Assembly: GCA_016110215.1 (NCBI GenBank)
Contig: JADWQD010000002.1
Span: 1,240,001-1,304,000, forward strand
Length of the DNA: 64,000 nucleotides
Direction of reading: 5' to 3'
DNA from: Capronia americana
Lineage: Eukaryota > Ascomycota > Eurotiomycetes > Chaetothyriales > Herpotrichiellaceae
The translations under genes were made by a program, and so were the position numbers. Shown here one piece after another: positions 1 to 10,262 of the stretch (position 1 is its first letter; each line of letters opens with the position of its first letter). The notes below the pieces were generated by a model that was not told where the DNA came from, searched no databases, and saw nothing but the letters and a program-made list of their open reading frames with translations.

Positions 1-450
1 GCCCACCTCCAGTTAGTTTAAATCTGAATCAATAATATACTGTTCTGATACTGTGCTAAGTATCTAATGCTGTTCTCGTGCTGTATTGATGCTGTTCTAA
101 TGCTGTATCGTAGTTCTTAAATCTATGAGAATTCTCATAGCGTTAATGCTGTCCTGATGCTGTCCTATTGGTCTTACTACATAGTATTAGACCGATATAT
201 TTCACCTAACATTCTTAAGAAGCACGAATTTCGCCTAAACTGGTAAGAGCTGTTTCTTACGCCAAGTGTTCTGAAGGGGGAGACGCTAAGATGAGTCTAA
301 AGTGAATGTCGACCAGTGGCTATCCCAAATCACGGCCCGCACACCCAGCCTGCTGTAATAAAAATGACGCCCTCAATAAAACAAGAGCACCGCTCAATTG
401 CAACTTCACTCTCATGCGAAAGTCGACTCCGTCCCTCACTCACGCATGCT
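1..450. other. AT-rich left edge, no gene seen
   Basis: No convincing reading frame or splice-linked exon is visible. The first 250 bases are clearly more AT-rich than the rest of the window and hold a degenerate short tandem repeat (listed separately). The part next to position 450 is probably the 3' untranslated region of the minus-strand ubiquitin ligase gene that ends at 451. Confidence 0.5.
41..170. repeat. degenerate 11-base tandem repeat (TGCTGTTCTAA-like)
   Basis: Units of the type TGCTGTTCTAA recur with small changes (TGCTGTTCTCG, TGCTGTATTGA, TGCTGTTCTAA, TGCTGTATCG, then after a break TGCTGTCCTGA and TGCTGTCCTAT). The array is interrupted by about 40 bases. Its origin is unknown; it could be old minisatellite or the edge of a larger AT-rich repeat lying to the left of the window. 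Confidence 0.5.
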
Positions 451-2769
451 TCAGCCATCATCAGCAGCCCGACGTTCCTTCCGGATTTTCCTTCTGGCTT
501 CCTTCTTGCACGCCCGACAATACACCACGCCACAGCCGGTCCGACATTCCACAGCGTGAAATGACTTCAGGCTGCTGGCCGCTTTCAATTTCTTCAATCT
601 AGACTCAGGGTGCGGCTCGCCTTCTTCATCTGTCTCTTGGGCCTTCCACTTTGCAAACTTCTGCTCCAGGGCCTCCTTCCCAAGTTGTCCTTCTCCATCG
701 TTACTGCAATATTTCACCCGGAAAGCCTCCAGTTCGGCATCGTCATCCCATACCTTCGTCTTCTTAAAGCAACCCATACATTCGATTTCCAAGGTAGGAT
801 CGGTCGCAGGACGTACGCCAGCCAGCCAAAATGGAGGAATCCGGTCTTTTCCGAACTCATAGAAATGGTGGCGGCATCCCCAGATATCAGTCGAATCGTC
901 TGAGGGCTCACTCCCCAAATCCAGATCCCTGCCCTCCCAGTCAAATTCGTCAGGGTCGTCTAAGTTCTCGACGCGCTGAGTTTGCTCGGTAGCAGTAGCT
1001 GCAGAGTCAAGAGTGTCTGGGAGCGGCTCCGATGCCGTTGTCTCAGCTGTAACGACAGCAGTCGCTGGCTGGGGTGAAGGAGGTGTGTCGATTTGTGTAC
1101 CCTGTTGGGTGGCGACAGCTTCCTGAGTTGCGACAGCTTCCTGACCGTTGGATGTATCTGGGTGCAATGTGGTGAGTGTTTCAGGCGGGCCGGTGATAAC
1201 GACATCCATATCAGTAGGCGACATATCCGTGTGGCTTCTCGTCAGCAGGTCAGTCATCCCCATCTCAGCCCGAGGAGGACCAACTGGCCCTGTCTCAGGT
1301 ACCCGGCCAACGATAGATGGAGCGACATCCGGATCGATGGCAGAGCCGCTTGTGTCCGCCGTGTCTCTGGAGCCTAGTCCAGGGCCGTTTCGCAAAGTGT
1401 TGAGAGCATCTGCGACGTCACGTTCAAGCTCCGAATGAGTCGTCAGAATATTTGTTGCTGGCTCCAGCTCCGTCGCCTCAGCCGCAGGCACAGTTGTAGG
1501 GCTCTCCTCGTCTGACTCGACGTCCTCGTCGGCTCCGTCAGAATAGTTCCCTTGGTTTCTTGCGGTACGGCAAGGCTTCTGGTAGCAAGCATTCATGGGT
1601 CGCTGGCAATCCCAGCACCAGTGGGCACCGCACTGACATCTCACATGAGGGCATCCATCTGCATCCCCATATTTGTTAGCAAGTCTGCAACCCAGGCATT
1701 TCCAAGAGAAAAGGAAAGGGCAGAACTCACACATTTTCATCACACCAGTGCCGCATCGTGGGCAAAGCTTGTAGTGAAAGGTTTTGAGGATGAATTTCCG
1801 CGAATCCTCCATGTCGCAGGTATGTTCATCACCTGCATGCAGCTTACATTTTGTGCAGACCACGGTGGTACAGACGTGGCACGAGACCTTGGTGTCGTTT
1901 GGGTTGAACATTCGAGGAGGGAGGAAGGTGGAGCAGGTGGGAACAGGGCAGTAGAGGGGATCCACCGTGTTCATGCGTTCGTCGTACTTTTGCTTGTACT
2001 CTTCGAGCTCAGCCGGCGGCAGAATGCCTCTCGCAACGTCGTGGTGCATGACCGAGCCACAGCATGTGACGGGCATTCGGTTAATGTCCTTCACGGCGAC
2101 CCTGAACCGGGTTGCGACGCACTCGTAGCATTCGGGCCCCTTACATCGGCGGCACGGTGTCGAATAGAGACCTTCTAGTTCGGTGAAGCAGATCTTACAG
2201 AGGATTTTCTTGTCCGCGGGAGGCTGTTCCTTCTTCAGGCGTTTCCGCGGAGGAGAAATGTCTGTGTCTTGTTGGGGCGTCTGGGGTTGATCGGTTGGGG
2301 ACTCTGCAGAGTCGACGTCGTAGAGTTCAGGGCGGTACTGGGACTCTCCGATTGTGATGGTAGGGTGGTTGAGCAGTGCGGTCATCGCATCGGCGGCGGT
2401 GCTAAATGTGTAAACCAAATCACGGCGAGCAGGTCGGTCATCCAGGCGAATCAACGGTTGGAGCGACCTGAGGCCGACGTAGCCTTCCGCGTTATGGAAG
2501 ACTCGATCGACCTCGGCGAAGGTGCGGTCGAGATCCCAGTAGACCTGCCGGACGATGAGGTGCGGGGTGCCTTGCCCGGCCATGGCATACAGGAGGAAGA
2601 GATTGCAGTCGGAATGGTTAAATGTGTTGTTGTTGTTGACACGAGGTACAGTCGCAGCAGGTTGAGTGGCAGGGTTAGGATTATTTGAGGTTGTGGAAGG
2701 AGGGGCCCTGGCGAGAAAGCGCCTCAACGGCCCGTGGTTGAAAAGGCGCGAGACAAGGGAACAAGCCAT
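451..2769 (-). CDS. RING-IBR-RING (RBR) E3 ubiquitin ligase-like protein
   Basis: Single-exon gene of 772 residues. The frame continues upstream to 2817 but has no ATG there; the first ATG is at 2769, and a second with a good context lies at 2583. Counting from the frame start at 2817, RING1 lies at about 207-253 (CKIC..CRRCKGPECYEC), the IBR at about 273-335 and RING2 at about 352-405, ending in GCPHVRCQCGAHWCWDC. In RBR enzymes the cysteine after the GCxH segment accepts ubiquitin; the matching residue here is C394. Between the first CxxC of RING2 and that core is an extra stretch with four more cysteines (CEFC, CLGC). The middle of the protein is acidic and low complexity; the C-terminal part has further Cys pairs (CMGC, CRTGC, CRAC). 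The substrate is unknown. The gene is divergent from Nse3. Confidence 0.85.
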   Translation of the reverse strand: MACSLVSRLFNHGPLRRFLARAPPSTTSNNPNPATQPAATVPRVNNNNTFNHSDCNLFLLYAMAGQGTPHLIVRQVYWDLDRTFAEVDRVFHNAEGYVGLRSLQPLIRLDDRPARRDLVYTFSTAADAMTALLNHPTITIGESQYRPELYDVDSAESPTDQPQTPQQDTDISPPRKRLKKEQPPADKKILCKICFTELEGLYSTPCRRCKGPECYECVATRFRVAVKDINRMPVTCCGSVMHHDVARGILPPAELEEYKQKYDERMNTVDPLYCPVPTCSTFLPPRMFNPNDTKVSCHVCTTVVCTKCKLHAGDEHTCDMEDSRKFILKTFHYKLCPRCGTGVMKMCEFCPFLFSWKCLGCRLANKYGDADGCPHVRCQCGAHWCWDCQRPMNACYQKPCRTARNQGNYSDGADEDVESDEESPTTVPAAEATELEPATNILTTHSELERDVADALNTLRNGPGLGSRDTADTSGSAIDPDVAPSIVGRVPETGPVGPPRAEMGMTDLLTRSHTDMSPTDMDVVITGPPETLTTLHPDTSNGQEAVATQEAVATQQGTQIDTPPSPQPATAVVTAETTASEPLPDTLDSAATATEQTQRVENLDDPDEFDWEGRDLDLGSEPSDDSTDIWGCRHHFYEFGKDRIPPFWLAGVRPATDPTLEIECMGCFKKTKVWDDDAELEAFRVKYCSNDGEGQLGKEALEQKFAKWKAQETDEEGEPHPESRLKKLKAASSLKSFHAVECRTGCGVVYCRACKKEARRKIRKERRAADDG

Positions 2770-3598
2770 AGGTGGTGGTGATGGTTGATGCTCGAGCCTG
2801 ATGGAACCGGTTGGCAACTATATCAGGCAAGGCACTGGCAGTTGGTGGTTGGTGGGCAACGGCCTGCGTTGGCGCATAAGGGAAAGCCTCCAGCTACAAC
2901 GACTGCCTTCAAAACACACAAAGCACGATGGACAGTGAAGCAAGTTGCAGGTCCCGCTCGCCTTTTAACCCTGCGACCATTGTGCACTTCAAAAGGATGG
3001 GATAGCATGGCATGGTGAGGCTTGACTCATTCTATACGTGCAGCAGCAGGCAACCAAAGTGCTCCAAGACTATTGGCGGGGTCGAAAGATGGATGAGGCT
3101 GTACATGTACCACTCGGACAAGGCAAACAGGGCCGCCAGGAGCCAGCTGCCTGGTTGTTCCGTTCGCGCCGGTCAGAGTCGGGGCCCCTCGCAGAATCCT
3201 TCAGGGCTGAGGCAGAGCATACTATTGGACTACTGACCCGGATATGACTCTCGCTGTCCTCGTACAGGTACCTCTAGGCTTTAGTTTTCTAGTAAGTGAA
3301 CCAAACAGTAAGGAAGTTCAAGTTGAGTTGCCTCGCCTCGCCTGATGATGACGCGGTGAGGGAATCCACCACAGGCAGGCACACCCCGCTAGGCCTACAT
3401 CAGGTTAAAGGGCCTGCTGTTACTTTAGACGCGTCGGCAACTTCCACTCAACGCGTCACCCAGTGATATGTACACGGTACCGTAGACTGTGGGGGCAAGG
3501 AACCTAGGTACGTATCAGTGCTTGTTGCTGCCTCTGGGCTGTGTGGACAACCATCGCTTCTTCTTCTAGCTGTTGACTCACTCATCCCCGCCGCCACC
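2770..3598. other. divergent promoter region between RBR ligase and Nse3
   Basis: About 830 bases between two divergent starts. The only reading frames are short and without family resemblance. A pyrimidine-rich stretch with CTTCTTCTTC precedes the Nse3 start. No repeat or RNA gene is visible. Confidence 0.5.
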
Positions 3599-4891
3599 AT
3601 GCCTCGCCAACTCAAGCGCCGTTCCGAGGCCATATCCCGCAACCAGCACGACTCCTCAGACTCCGAAGACGAGGTCGCTCAGCGTCCGCAGCGACGTCAG
3701 CGCCAGCGCCAGCGCTCATCCTCATCCTCAGAACAACCGCAGCGCCCTCCAAAGCAAACCCAGCGTCGCGGACCGTCCTCTTCGCCGGAAGAATCCGACG
3801 CCGCATCCTCACCGGAAGAAGGAGACAGAGAGGGCGGGGCGCGCGGCCACTCGACTGAAAATGTCCTCATCAAGAAACTCGTGCGCCTGGCCCTCGCGAC
3901 AGAATACAGCCGCACCCCCCTGCGCAGAAGCGACATCAGCGCCAAGATCCTCAAAGACGCCAACACAACCACAAGCGGCAGCCGCACCTCGTTCCAAAAG
4001 ATCTTCGCCGGTGCGCAGAAGGTGCTGCAGGACACGTTCGGGATGCAACTGGTCGAACTGCCGGGACGAGAAAAGACAAGCCTGAAGGAGAGGAGGACGC
4101 AGGCCACGCAGACGAAGGTGTCGGGCAGCAGCGCGTCGAGCAAGTCGTGGGTCCTGGTGTCGACGCTGCCGCAGGAACTGAAGACGAATCCGCTCCTGAT
4201 ACAGCCGAGTTTGGCCCCGGACGCAGAGACCGAGGCCAATTACACGGCGCTCTACACGTTCATCCTGAGCCTGATATTCCTGAACGCGTCGGCGATCACG
4301 GATCAGAAACTCGAGCGCTATCTCAAACGCGTGAATGCCGATACGTACACGCCGGTCGGGGGGAAGGAGAAGTTGCTGCAGAGGATGATGAAGGAAGGCT
4401 ACGTCGACAAACGACGCGACACCAGTTCCGGGGAGGAAGTCATCGAGTGGGTTCCCGGACCGAGGGGGAAGGTCGAGGTCGGTGTCCAGGGTGTGATGGG
4501 CCTGGTGAGGACAGTGTACGGTTACGGGGCGGTGGAATTGTCGAGAGGCACGACAGCGACACGGCGTGACGGAGACGACGAAGACGAAGAGGATGACGAG
4601 CCGGGCCGCCTCGTCAAGATCGAAGAGGACGAGCTCAACGCAAAGTTATCACGCAGTCTGGGCATCAAGACCGGCGAGGACGCCAGTGGCGAGAGAAGGA
4701 GGCACCAAGATGGGGAGGAGGAAGAGCAGCATGAGGAAGACCAGGACGACGACGGTCAACCCGGACCCTCGAGACGAGGCGCACAGAGAACACGACCAGC
4801 TAACGCTGGTGGGAGAGATCAAGGTCGGAGTCGCGGTGGAGCGAGACGAAATGCACGAGATGATGATGACGATGACGATGATAGCGGTTGA
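3599..4891 (+). CDS. nse3: Nse3, MAGE-domain subunit of the Smc5/6 complex
   Basis: Single exon, 430 residues. The start is placed at 3599 because it sits in a perfect Kozak context (GCCGCCACCATG); the frame extends 27 codons further upstream but that part looks like leader. The N-terminus is Arg/Gln/Ser-rich. The MAGE homology domain spans roughly residues 88-315 and begins NVLIKKLVRLALATEYSR, with the winged-helix segments around SRTSFQKIFAGAQKVL and ALYTFILSLIFLN. The C-terminus is very acidic and ends in a run of Asp. In yeasts and animals Nse3 joins Nse1 (a RING ligase) and Nse4 and links the Smc5/6 arms to DNA in repair and replication. The assignment rests on the MAGE domain in a fungus, where Nse3 is the usual and generally only MAGE protein. 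Confidence 0.88.
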   Translation: MPRQLKRRSEAISRNQHDSSDSEDEVAQRPQRRQRQRQRSSSSSEQPQRPPKQTQRRGPSSSPEESDAASSPEEGDREGGARGHSTENVLIKKLVRLALATEYSRTPLRRSDISAKILKDANTTTSGSRTSFQKIFAGAQKVLQDTFGMQLVELPGREKTSLKERRTQATQTKVSGSSASSKSWVLVSTLPQELKTNPLLIQPSLAPDAETEANYTALYTFILSLIFLNASAITDQKLERYLKRVNADTYTPVGGKEKLLQRMMKEGYVDKRRDTSSGEEVIEWVPGPRGKVEVGVQGVMGLVRTVYGYGAVELSRGTTATRRDGDDEDEEDDEPGRLVKIEEDELNAKLSRSLGIKTGEDASGERRRHQDGEEEEQHEEDQDDDGQPGPSRRGAQRTRPANAGGRDQGRSRGGARRNARDDDDDDDDSG

Positions 4892-5528
4892 CCATGCACA
4901 GAGAGAAAAGGAGAGAGGCACGCGCCATGTCTATTACGTTTGTCTATCCTGTCGTGCATTGGTAGTCCAGCGTACACTAAGTACATGAAAATAGAATGGA
5001 ATGATCCCCCAAGCCCGTTTCCGACGCCGCGTCGCTAATGCTACCGCCATGCCATGCCATGCCATGTCACCGGCTCGTCTCGTTCGCAATACAAGCCAAC
5101 AAATGCCGATCCATGGGCAACGGGCGAGTGAGTAAGTGAGTGAGGCGCTTCGTTGAATCCGATTCCCGACCCGAATCTGACCCTGACCCTGACCTTGATG
5201 CACCCCGGCGGGTCAAGGGGAGTGTGCTCGTCGAAGAGGTGGATTAGTATGGTGTTGGTGTAGGTACTGGTGTAGGTATTGGTGCTGGTCTTGTGTCCAG
5301 GGGCAACGCCCACTGCGCGAGTGCTGCGTGCGTGCGTGCGTGCCGTGCGTGTGCGTGCTCGTCTCTCCCGTTCCGGTCGCGATGGAGACGTGACTGTGAT
5401 CTTGGCTTGGCTTCCCGGCTGCACGGGTGATGGGAGTTCTACTTCTCTCGTTTCGGTTCCGTGTTTCTCTCCTGTGCTCTTTCTCTCTCTCTCACGGTCT
5501 TCCTGTGTCTCCACAGTCAAAACATCTC
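4892..5528. other. convergent 3' region with simple repeats
   Basis: Lies between the ends of Nse3 (+) and the TPR/J-domain gene (-). It holds several simple repeats: CCATG four times at 5047-5066, CTGACC units at about 5177-5194, GTGC-type repeats at about 5325-5355 and degenerate GGTGTAGGTATT-like units at about 5245-5290. No gene is seen. Confidence 0.5.
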
Positions 5529-8211
5529 TCAACCAAAAGGTGACCTCCCTCCGCCCGTACTGAACCTAAATCCCCCACCACCATGCCCGCCGCCTCCGCC
5601 CATCATATTGAACAACATTTCCGGATCGATTTGCACGCCGCCGCCACCTCCAAACCCACCACCACCCGGGAATCCACCGCCCATCCCACCAAACCCGCCG
5701 GGAAATCCGCCCATTCCGCCAGGGTATCCCATGCCCGGCTCCATTAGATCCGCCCCCGAGTCGTACATCTGCCGCTTCTGCGGATCAAGCAGGGTCTCCT
5801 TTGCCTCCAAGCAATCTTTGAACTCCTCTTCCTTCTTCTTGTCTCCCTGCGTCTTGTCGGGATGGAGGAGCGACGCTTTCTTCTTGTACGCCCGCTCGAT
5901 ATCTTTGTCTCCGGCGTCTTTGTCCACGCCCAGGATCTTGTAGTAATCCTTGCGTTTGGATTTCTTGAGCTCGAGCTCCGCATTCCGTAATTCCTTTGCG
6001 AGTTCGGGATCTGACGCATTTTCTTCGGCGAGCGATTTCAGGTCCTTGACGGCTTGCTCCCAGTCACCGCTCTCGCCGGTGGCTTTGGCACGGGTGCGTC
6101 GGGCTTTGGTGTACGACGGGTCGAGTTTCAGCGCTTGGTCACAGTCGGCTACTGCTTCCTCGTATTCCTTGATTTTGATGCGGGCCATGGCGCGGTTGCC
6201 GAGGAGTTTGGCGTTGGTGACTTTGTTGGTCGGGTCGATGGTAATGGCTTCGGTGTAGGCGGCCACGGCATCGGAGTACTTGCCACGTTTGAACATATCG
6301 TTGGCAGCCGTGCGGGCTCGATCGAGTTTCTTCATTGTCCTTAATGAGTTTCGTGCTTCAGAGTTGTCTGGATCCAATGCGAGAGCTTGTCGGAAGTGAT
6401 CTTCCGCTCGTTCGTAGTCACTCTTTCCTTGTCGAGGTTTCTCGTCCTTCAGATAAAGGGCCCGACCAGCGAGAACGATTGCTACGGCGTCTTGCGGATT
6501 GTCGCGCATCAGGCTCTGCGCAATACCTGTGACCTCTCCCAGTGCATTGGCAGTTCCGACCTTCAGATTCGCCTTGGCCTTCAAAATCTGCCATCGTCTC
6601 GGGGTGGGTGTGCCGGCTCCTAGCGTCTTCGTGGCTTCTCCTATGCTCCAAAGTGCCATCTTGCCGTCTCCGTCCTCTGCATCTATCTGCTTCTGAGCCA
6701 TGTCAATGCACTGTAATGCTTTGCGCGCCGCCGCAGTGTCTGTGGCCGAAGCGTTCGGAATTTTTGCATATGTGTCGAGAGCATCTTGGGGTCGGCCTAA
6801 CGAGGTGTACACCCGGGCAAGGCGGTGTAGTATCTTGTCGTTCTTGGGGTCTAGATGGCTCGCCTGTAGGCAGTCATTCAGCGCGAGGTTGTACTTGTTC
6901 GCGGAAATGTAGGCTGCCGCTCTGTTTGACAGGTAGGTGGGATTCAACGGCTCTGCCTCAACCGCTATACGTATTTGTCAGCCAAAGGCAGTTTTTGAAT
7001 AGAGGTGTGGAAATCTACGTACCTTTTGTGTATTCTTGAATGGCCCGCTCGTAATCTTTCGCCTTGAAGAATTTGTTTCCTGCCGCCTTGCATGCCTCGG
7101 GATCAACCTTGGGCGCTGGAGGAACTCTGTGGGGAGGAGGAGTCGGACTGCGTTCATCTTGGTGGCCATTGACACCGTTCGCCGCCGCGTCGTCAGCGGG
7201 CTGTTCAGGGAAAGCACCGGGCGCCTCTTTTGACGGGGTGGCAGGCTGCGACGCACCGCCGGCAGCGGCGCTGTTGGGTACGGAAGCGTCATGGATATTT
7301 GTGTTTGCGTCTGTGTCTCTGTCTAATGACATCCTGCCAGCCGACTCGGCCTCTTGCCTGGCCATTTGAGCCAGGTGCGCTCGGAGTTGATCGGGGGGGA
7401 GATTCAATGGATGGGTGTCGGAATCGTACTTTGACTTCTTCTTTTCCTTGTCCTGCTTCCTGGGAGATTTTGAGGGCGATTTTGACTTCGGCATGGATGG
7501 CGAGTAATTGGTTGTGTTTGCAGGTGGGGCTGAGGCAAGACCTGCGCCTGGCTTGCCCGGGGTCGTCGTACTGACAGCGGGAGCAAACTTAGCACGGGGT
7601 GCCGCACCGAACTCTGCTTCACTTTTATTCACAGCAGTGGCAGTCCTGGTCCTCGAATCCTCGGCCTTGAAGGAGCGCAGAAGGCTCCGAAGGTTCTGCT
7701 CAGTCAGTGGCGCTGGAGCAGATGCAGCCCTGGACGCTTCCTCGGCGAATAACGGGAGAGGGGTGGTGTATGAGAGTGGGCGAGTTGAGGAATTCAGTTT
7801 GCCGGCTGGAGAGTTAGGACCACCTCGTGGTGTTTCTGCGTGCTGGCTTCGAGGTCGGTGAGACTCGTCGTGCTGGATGTCTGTCTCCCTGTTGTTGTGT
7901 TTGCTGCTGTGCTGGACCTCGTGGTCTCTGTCGAAATCTCTAGAATTTTTCCAGCCTCTGGTGGGACTCGGCTGACGACCGGGGCCTCTGGCGCTGCTCA
8001 TCCCACGCGATGCGTGGGCGCTGTCGCCATCCATAGGTGGAATAGGCGCACTTTGCCCCTGACGCTTCGGCTTTGAGCCTCCCGCGGCCGCGACTGGTGG
8101 GCGTTTGTCCACTGCCATCTTTCCAAGATTAGGCTGCTTCCTAGCCTTACGCGCAGGGGAGATGGCGCGCGACGATTGATTTGAGGCAGAGTCTCTCGTT
8201 CTCTTGCGCAT
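5529..8211 (-). CDS. TPR and J-domain co-chaperone (DNAJC7/TPR2-like)
   Basis: Two exons, 8211-7023 and 6964-5529, give 874 residues; the 58-base intron runs GTACGT to TATAG, and the join restores the TPR segment EYTKAVEAEPLNPTYLS. The first about 360 residues are Ser/Pro/Lys-rich and look disordered. TPR repeats follow from about 375. The J domain occupies about 733-800 (YYKILGVDKDAGDKDIERAY) with the HPD motif at 764-766 that stimulates Hsp70 ATPase. The C-terminus is a Gly/Phe-rich tail. In animals DNAJC7 moves clients between Hsp70 and Hsp90. The long disordered N-terminus is larger than in the animal protein (about 490 residues). Confidence 0.92.
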
Positions 8212-8631
8212 GGCGGCGACACTACGACATTGAGATGGTGCTGAAAGTGCTATGCCACCTGCAAGTGGTGGATGGCATTGTCGTCAGGCCGCAAGTTGGG
8301 CACAAGAGGTGACGAGCGGGTGAGACAACAGTGAGCAAAGTGCACTCGAAGATAGGCCCTCACTTCACTAGGAACCTAAAGTCAAGTACGATGACTCTGC
8401 ATGGGGTGTCTGTGTAGACGCCTTGTCCTCGTCTATGTCACTGCATCGAGGAGTTTCGATGTCGAACAGGCGAGACGGACATTTCTGGCAGAAAGCCCAG
8501 CACTTGCTCACGGTGGAGTGTACAGGTCCATGATCCGGCCGTCGTCATTATCATACAGGGTTATATTCTACATACTACTACAATATGTTGGCGGCACATC
8601 CCCCGAGACACCAGAATGCACGGCGTCGAGC
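8212..8631. other. intergenic, promoter of TPR/J-domain gene
   Basis: About 420 bases between the start of the co-chaperone gene and the 3' end of the transporter gene, both on the minus strand. No coding signal, repeat or RNA gene is recognised. Confidence 0.5.
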
Positions 8632-10262
8632 TCACTGCGCGTTGCTCTTGCACGTCCAGCTGCTCCCGCCTCCCTCGTCGTGTATGGCTTTGCCACTGGC
8701 ATACAATCCCATCCCGCAGATAGCAGCACCCAGTGCAAACATCAGGACATTAACAATGGTCAGGCAGATCTTTCTCCAATTTCTGGTGTACTGTCCTCGG
8801 TTGATGAACAACCAGAAGATTCCGGAGATGCCGTACGTGAACCACGAGGCGAAGAGACTCGAGATCAGGGCGAGGAGGTCGTTGAAGTTGGGGATCGACT
8901 CGGCGATGATCCAGGCAACCACCCATAGCGTCAACGTGATGGCGAGCCAGCTGCCTACGGAAAGAAAGGTCTTCTTGGCCATGTGCCTCGTGCCGCGGAA
9001 AAGGCGCACGTAGATGTACTTGGAAGCCACATGACCGTAGATGACACCAGCGATAATGATCGTCGGAATGGCCAGACCCCAGGCGACTTTGCCAACGATC
9101 GTGCCGGCTGTGCCCAGAGCAGGGGAATCAACTTGGTCGCCGCCATACGCATAGACGACCATGGCAACAACGAAGTACATCCCCGTATCGGTGACTTGCA
9201 GCAAGACCAGCGCCTTGGGAAAGTCAGCGGGGTTCTTCATCTCCGAGATGAAGCTGAAGAAGGCGACGTGACCAGCGTAAGCAAAGACGATATTGGTGAC
9301 GCTGAGGAAGGCCGTCGCAAAAGTGGCGTGTTGCGTCGCCCTGAAGTGGCCCTGCGACGGATCTCTGGCCCCTACGCCTGCCATGGTGACGATGACCGCC
9401 GAGGTGATACTCAAAAAGCTGGCGCAGGACAGCCAGGAGACCTTCAGCAGGGTCCGAGGGATGTCGAAGATCCAGAACAAAAGCAGCCCGACGATACCCC
9501 ATACGACGGTGCAGGCAGCGCCGTTGGTCAGGGTATTCAGGCAGATCGTCCACGTCAAAATGTGACTTGCCATGCTGAAGACGAGGAAGATCGTCTGAGC
9601 CGCGCCCAGGAATTCGCGGCCAAAGATGGCCGCTCGTGGTCCAAGAGGTTTGAAAAGCACGTAGCCGGCGTCTGCCATGTTATGCACCTGTACGGGCTCG
9701 ACGTAAGCATGTGGCACACGTGCCTGCGCAGATTGAGAGTGCCTACCCATGGATGTGCCGCCTTGAATTGTCCGATGACATAGCCTGAGTAGGTGGCCAC
9801 GATACCGAGACCGACAATCATGATGGCACCGGGGACCATTCCGACGGTCGCAAGGACCGAGGGCAACGACAGGATCCCGAGAGATATTGTCTCGGCGATC
9901 ATGACTGGGGAACAATCAGAGAATTGACATTGCCTAGGCGAGTCCCCGATGGTAACTTACTCATACTGCATTGCCTGGATCGTTTGCAAGTCAATGTTTC
10001 GATCCTCCACCAAGGAATCAGAGCGTACTTACCACCACTTCAAAGTCCGATATTTGACATCGCCTTCCTCGACCTCGTCTCCGAACGGGTCCAACTCTTG
10101 AGTGCTACTCTGTCGTCGCCACGCAGCAGCCAGCGATGACCGCCTTCTCTCCTTCGAAGGCTCGACATCGGGGTGTGCGTTGTCCAAGGGGCGGGCATCC
10201 TTCTCCGCATCTGGACCGAAAGGGTCCGATGAAGCGCGAAGTGTAGGTGACCTCGAGGCCAT
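8632..10262 (-). CDS. neutral amino acid transporter, AAAP family (Mtr-like)
   Basis: Four exons: 10262-10033, 9974-9961, 9904-9747 and 9687-8632, giving 485 residues. Exon 2 is only 14 bases; without it the frame is lost, with it the protein reads TLKWWQCSMIMIAETISLG, the conserved first membrane segment of the family. Every intron has GTAAGT or GTAGGC donors and CAG acceptors. About eleven membrane segments follow an N-terminal cytoplasmic stretch rich in charged residues. The segment HNMADAGYVLF after TM2 and the AETISLGILSLP motif are typical of Neurospora Mtr-type permeases, which import neutral and aromatic amino acids across the plasma membrane with protons. Substrate preference cannot be read from sequence. 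The ATG at 10262 has an AAGATGG context. Confidence 0.9.

Noticed and set aside
1552..2178. 208-codon plus-strand frame
   Set aside because: Lies entirely antisense to the cysteine-rich domains of the RBR ligase; its composition follows from that strand.
5177..5196. CTGACC repeats as possible telomere-like sequence
   Set aside because: The unit is not the fungal telomere repeat TTAGGG/CCCTAA and the array is too short.
5461..5943. Proline-rich plus-strand frame (160 codons)
   Set aside because: It is the antisense of the Gly-rich tail and J domain of the co-chaperone gene; the proline runs are only the complement of glycine codons.
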